DNA of 64,000 nucleotides, taken from Limonium bicolor (lineage: Eukaryota; Streptophyta; Magnoliopsida; Caryophyllales; Plumbaginaceae). Position 1 is the stretch's first letter. Every line of letters starts with the position of its first letter. This document shows, one piece after another, positions 57,445 through 64,000 of the stretch. Where the stretch lies: positions 320,875,925-320,939,924 of the forward strand of contig CM041776.1 in assembly GCA_023374045.1 (NCBI GenBank), written 5' to 3'. The translations under genes and the position numbers were made by a program. The notes beneath the pieces are model-generated. The model was given only the letters and a program-made list of their open reading frames with translations. It made no database searches and was not told where the DNA came from.

Positions 57445-58674
57445 ACTCAAGCCGATCATAGGCCTTGCTTCTATCCACCTTAAGAGCATAGAACCCTTTC
57501 TTAGTAGGTTGACTCTTCTCTAGAAAATGATGTAACCCTCCAGTAAGAATGATATTATCAATGATTAACCTAACCTTGACAAAGCTCGATTGGTTTTGAG
57601 AGATGAGGTGAGGTAAAGTGTGGTAGATACTGATGGTAAGAGTTTTTGAGGCAACCTTGTAATGAAATTGCATAAAGTAGTAGGTATAAACTTATCAATG
57701 TCTACTGCACCTATGATCTTGGGAATAAGGGTGATGATGTGTCCATTCAAGGAAGCAGGCAAAGGCTGGCCTCTAAGAATAGCATAGCAACAACATGGTT
57801 ACCAATTTGTGCCATGCCAATAAGTTTTATAAAGCTTACCATTGAAACCATCTGGTACTTGGGCTTTATTAGAGCCAAGCTGCTTGACGGCTGTAATGAT
57901 TTCATCAGTTGTATACGGTCTTGATAACTCAGTAACAAATGTGGAGTTAAGTCTACCTTCCACCACCGAGGTAAAATCATTGTCTAATTGAGGTAGATAA
58001 GATGACAAAATGGACTGAAAGTGATTTTTGGCAATGAATTCAACGTTATGTCAAGTGTATTACATCACCTGATCATGATCCCTAAGGCCAAAGATTTCTT
58101 TTGATCTTCTATGGAAGAAGCTCTAGCATGAAAGTAACCAGTGTTCTTGTCCCCTTCTTTGATCCCAATCGCTTGATCTTTGCTTCCACCAAATTTCCTC
58201 ACGAAAAGTAAGAATCTCAATTTCCATTAGGAGGCTCTTTATGTTATCTATAGATCTCAGAGATGTACCACTACGAAAGATTAGGCTAATTTCTTTCTTT
58301 TTGGAATTGATCTTCCACTTAATCTTTGATATTGACCAACTTTTCCAATCACCAAGCTTTTTTGCACACTGTGCTAATAAGACAGTTACATCTGAGTCCA
58401 GGGAGCCCCACATTTCTCTAGCTACATGAATTTTATGATTTCTAAATAGTTTGATATAAGGGGGGCAGTGATCAGAATCTTCCCTAGGCAAATGCTCCAC
58501 TGATAAGTTATGAAAGAGATTCATCCCATATAAGAGCATAAAACCTGTATAATCTACTCTGAGAATTGAACTCACCTTCTTGACAATTAGTATAAGTAGA
58601 ACTTGAATCGAAAAATCCCACATCATGTAGGATCATATTCAGCAATGATATTCTTGAATTGGGGCATATGGGAC
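57445..58674 (-). pseudogene. LINE ORF2: end of endonuclease and first half of RT
   Basis: The minus strand reads VEHLPREDSDHCPPYIKLF (endonuclease end, about 58500), ReMWGSLDSDV-like linker, WWKQRSSDWDQR (58180), AVKQLGSNKAQVPDGFNGK followed by LYKTYW (57900-57830), IITLIPKIIGAVDIDKF (57750-57690), SQNQSSFVKVRLIIDNIILT (57600-57540) and LKVDRSKAYDRLE at the insertion edge. At least three frameshifts. It is the same LINE as 44765-46710. Confidence 0.85.
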
Positions 58675-59197
58675 TAGGGATGGCAACGGGTCGGGTTCGG
58701 GCGGTCGGGTGACGCACCACCCGACCCGTCACCTGCTTTTCACCCGCATCACCCGACCCGTCACCCGTGACTTCATCACCCGTCATCCGCGGGTGAAACG
58801 GATGAAGCGGGTGAACCCGTCACCCGTTTTTGTTTTATTTTTCAGCAAGTATTTTTTATTTTTAACACCTTATATTAGCTTAATTTTTTTAAAAAATAAG
58901 CTCATATTTGTCCAACAATACATACCACATAAACTAATGTCAATAACATACTCAATACATAGAGTATTAACCAAAATATTTTCATATTATCGCAACAAAT
59001 ATGGGATAAGTATTTTTTTTATTTAATATAATAGATACGGGTGACGGGTCGGGTGACCGGGTGAAAAATGTTCACCCAACCCGACCCGTCACCCGCACCC
59101 GTTTCACCCGTCACCCGTTTTTTTTTGTGTTTTTCACCCGTTTTAGCGGGTCGGGTGATCGGGTGAAACGGACACCCGTCACCCATTGCCATCCCTA
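58675..59197. mobile_element. hAT (Ac/Ds-like) MITE
   Basis: The 523-bp element starts TAGGGATGGCAACGGG and ends ATTGCCATCCCTA, inverted repeats of the Ac type. TATGGGAC flanks both sides exactly (58667-58674 and 59198-59205), the 8-bp duplication of hAT elements. The subterminal parts repeat ACCCGTCACCCG and its complement many times. No transposase. Confidence 0.95.
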
Positions 59198-59291
59198 TAT
59201 GGGACTCTTGTCTGATTCTACCACCTGTCTTTTTATAAGCAAAACAGATCTGGCTGAAGTCATTAGCTATCGCCTAAGGAAGAGAGGCCTG
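59198..59291 (-). pseudogene. LINE endonuclease segment
   Basis: The minus strand reads ANDFSQICFAYKKTGGR, the endonuclease block before the conserved D/H end. It lies between the hAT MITE and the next insertion. Confidence 0.65.
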
Positions 59292-60004
59292 CTTGTTGGA
59301 GTATGAAGATGTTGTTAAGATAGTCAACTAGATCTATTGAGTCAATCGCACTTCTCAAAACAAGATAGAGTCAGTCAACCTTGAAAGTTTGAGAGAATCT
59401 GTTGATTAGTTGCAAAATTAAGGAGCAACAACATCAACTTTCCAACGGTCCCCAGCGATCAAACTTGGACCGGAATTCTATCAACGTTGCAGTAATCTGG
59501 AGACTTGGCTCGTGCTTCTGAGTTTCACGCATTGAACGAGTTAGTTCCCAAAAATTTCTATATAAATAGTCTTGTAATTCCATTTGTCTCTTCACTCTTT
59601 CTGATAGAATATCCTAGGAGAAATATCCTAGAGAGTTGTGTTTGTATTCACGAGAGAGAAAGAAAAGTACCAGATTTGTTTGTTTACATCGATAGTCATT
59701 CTAGGTAGGTCCTAGTCTCTCCTCACTTATCATTGTGTTAATTAGAAATTGTGTTGGATAGGTAAGTAAGAACCACTAAGTATATCTCTTCTACTTGGTT
59801 GCAGTGTAAGTTGTTTTCATTTGACCAGGAAATAAAAATAACTTATATTGTGTATCTTGCTGAGTTCCTTAGAGTCCTTCCTCATCTTAAGTATATTTTC
59901 TACTAAGTTCGGGTGAGTGTATCCACATCTCGAGTGTTTCAGTATAATTAGTTTGATTGAGTTAAACCATCACACTAACTCACACCTTGAGTTGGTTTGA
60001 GTCA
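59292..60004 (+). mobile_element. Probable solo LTR of about 0.71 kb in the LINE
   Basis: It starts TGTTGGAGTATG and ends near TTTGAGTCA. TATATAAATAG at about 59561 fits an LTR promoter, followed by a leader-like stretch. It separates two parts of the LINE endonuclease. No good 5-bp duplication was found, so the ends are approximate. Confidence 0.5.
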
Positions 60005-60440
60005 GCTGTTCGATTCTGCATTGTTGTTAGAGTAAAAGAAGGAGCTTCCAAGACAATTATTTCTGACTCGAGTTGGCCCACCCATAGAACCCAGTAAAGA
60101 GAAATTGAAGATCATCAGGTAATCTAATAACTGCAAACATATGATGGTGAGATTGAGAAACGAGAGAAAAACCAATTTCATTCTTTTACATAAGGCAAAG
60201 ACCACCATTTCTACCTCTACTAACATCCCTTTCAAGGTACTAAGAAAACTCACCAAAAACAGATCCATATCAATCAAAGATTTGTGGGTCTCACTTAGGA
60301 AAATGACATTAGGTTTATGCTTCGGGATTAAGTTTGGACCCAATGAATTGTCTTGGTATGACCCAATCCCCGACAATTGAGAGTAAGGCAGCTCATATGG
60401 GTAGGCAACCTTGTTCATCAATAACATTTGTCTTATCAAG
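60005..60440 (-). pseudogene. LINE endonuclease N-terminal part
   Basis: The minus strand reads LIPKHKPNVIFLSETHKSLI and FSLLGSMGGPTR. KPNVIFLSET is the EN block with the catalytic glutamate. A frameshift follows MDLF. The likely ORF2 start is near 60430. Confidence 0.75.
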
Positions 60441-61618
60441 GTACTAAAGAAAAATATTATAATTATACAGCGTAACAGAGTTGTCTAAGCCTGCCAATCC
60501 TCACAAACACATTAGAAATCTATAGGGCTAGGTCAATCCATCTGACCATGATCAACTAGAAGGACCAGCCTTGGATAAACAAAACAACACTCAACCTTAG
60601 TACAACTCGAGGAAACAAAAAATAGATGAAACTAAAGACTAGCTGCTTCAAGCGCCGAAATAAACAACACAACTATAATATAATCTGATAAGACCACTTT
60701 GAGATATTGAAGCTCTCATTATTGAGGAACCATCCAAACACTTCAAACAAATTGGAGATTATTATCTACAAAACATTCCAATTTCAAATTAGGTTAAAAA
60801 ACTAAAATACCCGATCTCCTTCAAACTGAACCAAGAACAGTGCCAAGGATGACACCTCCAGGGAGAGAGATCAAACCACTACAACTCAGATCAAGATCTG
60901 CACCTCCAACACCAAGAGATCGAGCCAGTACCAAGAGAACACTACACCTCAGATTTTTGGACTTCTGCTATTTATGAACAAAGTCGATTTATTGGAAATC
61001 AACTACTACTGAAAAAAGAGAACAACGATCCCACTCCTTCAATCACCAAGGATGGGTGCAGATGAAAACTGGAGCGAACTTAACATATATCCAAAACCTA
61101 ATATTACAACTAACAAGGAATTGAGAAGGACATCTGCACGCTTGGTAATGGAAAAAAACTAGATACCACTGTTAAAATGTCACTGAGATGAGATGAAGCT
61201 AAGGGTAATGCCCAAATTGCCTCAAAGAGGACAATACACCAAGATTTCTAATCTAAGGTTGGAAACACCCACAAATTGTCTCAATTAGAGAGCGATTACC
61301 TTCTATTTTTTATTGACCAACAATTCTTGCCTTTGGGTGCTTATTGTTTATTAAGTCTTCAGGATATTCTCTTATTGATTTTGTTTTTTGTAGTTTGAAA
61401 ATTAAATTCATGAATACTTGTCTAGATATGGTGGTTTTGATTAAGACTGGTAACCAAAGTGATTGTTACTTGTTTTTACAAAAACTGATAGAAGTAACAA
61501 TGTAGCCGAACACTCACATGTACATCATTTCGTCGGCGCCTACTAATGCTGGCCAACGTGACCGGTCTAACTGAAATCGATGGGACTAAACCAGGCATGA
61601 ACTAGAACCGACCAGAAC
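60441..61618 (-). other. Probable LINE 5' region; no gene recognised
   Basis: The position fits the ORF1 or 5' UTR of the LINE on the minus strand, but no ORF1 zinc knuckle or RNA-binding motif could be read. From about 61310 on, nothing is recognised. TTTGGGTGCTTATTGTTT (about 61334) resembles the bases just left of viral fragment A (about 31676). Confidence 0.35.
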
Positions 61619-62066
61619 TCTAACATCTTCTAGTACCCACTGTTGTGATATTATCCGCTCTGGCATGTAGGCCACACATTTATGTTCCTGGGGTTTTCTA
61701 GCCCCAAAACGTGTCACAACAAGGAACGATATCCCCACCCATATAAGGAATGGTTCGTTCTCCACTCCAATCAATGTGGGAGATAACCCTCACTGGGTGT
61801 TACACTCCACCCCCCTTGGGATCCTAGTGCCCCCGTGGGCCACACTACACACCGACCATGGGTTTGGCTCTAATACCATTTGTAACATCCCTGAGTATCA
61901 ACTGTTGTGATATTGTCCACTCTGGCATGCAGGTCGTATGGTTCTGTTCCCGAGGTTTCCTAGCCGCAAAATACGTCACAACAAGGTGCGGTATGCCCAC
62001 CCATATAAGAAATGGTTCATTCCCTACTTCAATCGATGTGGAAAATAACCCTCACTGGGTGTTACA
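61619..62066 (-). mobile_element. Complete TRIM (miniature LTR) element
   Basis: Two LTRs of 186 bp (61881-62066 is the 5' LTR, 61619-61804 the 3' LTR, minus strand) enclose only 76 bp. The 5' LTR starts TGTAACACCCAGTGAGGG. The primer site TGGTATTAGAGC (61878-61867) lies two bases after it. A purine tract AAGGGGGGTGGAG precedes the 3' LTR. Flanks AGAAC (61614-61618) and AGAAT (62067-62071) are the 5-bp duplication with one change. No coding capacity; mobility depends on another element. Confidence 0.9.
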
Positions 62067-62071
62067 AGAAT

Positions 62072-64000
62072 CAAAACCGGTTGAAACTGGTTCACCACCA
62101 GAACTGCCCTCTACCAAAACGGTCCTGAATCTCAAGGACGAGATTTGGGACTGAATTGTATTCGATTCGGAACACGAACCGGCTAGAAATAGGTACCGTT
62201 TGGTGTGAAACTGAGTCCGCAAAACTTCTATAACTGCTTGGAACCGTCAAAACGACCAATGTATTCGGTCAAAATGACCATTACAATCGCCTCCTCATAT
62301 GTCTTGTTTAGTTATGACTTCGAAAATGTTACCGTTGGAACCATGACTGGTTGGAATGCCCAACAACTTATTCGTGTGTGTGTAAACAGTTATAAAATGG
62401 CTATATGCATAAAAAACTATAAATCTCATTTGATCCGCATTTTCAACACATAACTCGTCATTCTCACCCTCTCTCATATTACTACTATTCTCTTATGCAA
62501 TTAAGCATTTTAGCTATTACAAAATCTCATTTTCCACATTCTAGCAAAATGTGTAGAAGAGCCGGAAAGGAAACGATACAAAACTCTCCTTCAAACCTAC
62601 AGATCAACCCAAATTTTGTTGTGGATGAGCAAATATCAAATTGATGAGATGAAATTTAGATATCAACAACAACAAAAATATTCACCTTCATCATTCTTGC
62701 TACTCGAAAGTTATACTATTTCTTAACATGGATCAACTAACATCGGTCAACATCAATGTTTCAATTTGGTAAGGTGTAATATTAGTTACAATTATTTTTA
62801 CAAACTTCAATTTAATTGTATACATAGTTATAGTCTAAATTTATTTTTTACATTATATGTACATCCTCCGGTACGTCTTAATCAGATGCCCACCAACTTA
62901 ATCAAGGTGAAGGAGATTTTCAAAATGATGATGTGGATATGCCAGCAAATAGAAACAAATTATCTTGGGTGTGACCATATTTCACAAAGAAAGAATATTC
63001 TAGTAAACTGGAATATACAAAAAAATATTACAATATTTGCAATAAGGGACTTGCACGGTGGTGGTGGTGGTGGGCAACGGAACAGGATTGTATGCAAAGC
63101 ATTTGAAGACGCAACAAATCTACAAGGATTCTATAATGGGGGTGGCCAAACTTAGCTTCCCGAGATTATCGAACGACAACCCAGTCTAAGCTATTTTTGA
63201 TACGATTGAGATAAGTTAGAGGGGAATTTACAAATTTTGGGTAATTCGCGGATTGGTTTGAGGTTAAATTCTTTATGGTATGATGATTGAAGGTTTAAAT
63301 GTCATAATTAGTAGCAATAAGTAAAGATAAAAGGGTTTACGTGGTCTGATCTTGAATGATCTAGTCCACATAAGTCAATGTAGGTTTTTAATAGAATTGG
63401 GATAGTACAAATGTGGAGAGAGAATAAGTATTCTTGTGTTATTGCCACCAAATATCAACGTCCTCTTCTAAATGGAAAGGGATTGCTATTTATATGGAAG
63501 AAGATAGATTGGCCAGTTGGGCCACCCGACTCGCTTCTTGTCTTCTAGCCGGATTGATGACATGAACCACAACCACGTCGAGTAGGGCTAACGTCATCCA
63601 GGATGAGTCTTCCAGGGAGGAAGCTTCATAGCCTTGGTTGGTTGCCCCTTAATCATAGAAAGGAGACACATGATCTCGGGGTATTAATGATGTGTCAAGG
63701 AGGTGTGCGAGTTAGTAATGACGAGCTGGATAATGATATTGATAGGACATAATGTTAGAGTCATGCGTATTGAATCATGAGTGCTTCTTTGTGATGAGGG
63801 AATTGGTCGGGGTCCCAACTGGTGAAACTCAGTTATCCATTGTTGGGGAATTGGCCTCTTTTCTTGGTTGACTCCGGCCGGCTTGCTGAACTTAATGCTC
63901 GATAGTCGGGGCGGGATTCTTACGTCACAGTTGTTGGCTCCTCGGAAGGGTAAACGTAATTATAGATGAGGAAAACATGATTATTCATGCTAATGACATG
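62072..64000. other. Unassigned right end of the window
   Basis: I see no gene or transposon that I can name. An open stretch of 129 codons at 62766-63155 ends in a GGT microsatellite (RDLHGGGGGG) and has no recognisable domain; I treat it as chance. From about 63500 the sequence is less AT-rich (CTTCTAGCCGG, GACTCCGGCCGG) and may be part of an LTR. Confidence 0.4.

Noticed and set aside
59292..60004. Exact ends and target duplication for the LTR-like insertion
   Set aside because: The five bases on either side (CTGCT and GCTGT) do not match, so only an approximate call is kept.
62766..63155. 129-codon open stretch as a gene
   Set aside because: No domain, low complexity (GGT repeat), AT-rich codons and no splice or promoter context.

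Overview
The window is nuclear DNA of a flowering plant, very probably a dicot. It is AT-rich, has GT-AG introns, carries two ordinary plant genes, and is otherwise filled with transposons in several age layers and an endogenous pararetrovirus (Caulimoviridae). I cannot name the species.

Host genes. (1) Minus strand, 1-6725: the 5' six coding exons of a plastid-type DUF2358 + SOUL haem-binding protein (HBP5-like), running off the left edge. Its first intron is about 5.25 kb and full of transposon relics. (2) Plus strand, 23730-28214: a complete eight-exon single-MYB (SHAQKYF) clock transcription factor of the REVEILLE LCL group (RVE6/RVE8-like), 293 residues when spliced, with an evening element about 190 bp upstream of the ATG.

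Layout. 1-6725: HBP5-like gene with Tourist and Stowaway MITEs and a decayed Ty3/gypsy element in intron 1. 6.9-10.4 kb: small MITEs, a tandem duplication and decayed LTR-element sequence. 10.44-11.9 kb: LINE relic (+). 11.9-19.77 kb: 3' part of a Ty3/gypsy element with a 4.57-kb LTR containing two arrays of hairpin-forming tandem repeats. 20.04-23.5 kb: LINE relic (-) interrupted by a miniature LTR element with inverted LTRs and by a foldback MITE. 23.7-28.2 kb: RVE gene. 28.97-31.44 kb: extremely AT-rich element with internal inverted repeats. 31.71-44.76 kb: rearranged pararetrovirus locus. 44.77-60.44 kb: one LINE (-) split by at least five insertions, one of which is a gypsy solo LTR holding a Copia element that itself holds another solo LTR. 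61.62-62.07 kb: complete TRIM element. 62.1-64 kb: nothing recognised.

Pararetrovirus locus. One long plus-strand unit (about 36659-44764) carries leader, tRNA-Met primer site, ORF1 (movement protein, capsid, protease, reverse transcriptase, RNase H), ORF2 and ORF3. To its left lie four pieces of the same virus: a movement-protein piece (+), a 3.26-kb RT-to-ORF3 piece (inverted), a second movement-protein piece (+) and a capsid-protease piece (+). They are joined by microhomology or a 3-base filler. The pieces are nearly identical to the long unit, so the locus is young, yet every copy of ORF1 is broken. The inverted arrangement could give long double-stranded RNA.

All calls come from reading the sequence and its translations. 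No alignment or database search was run; subfamily names of transposons are the least certain part.
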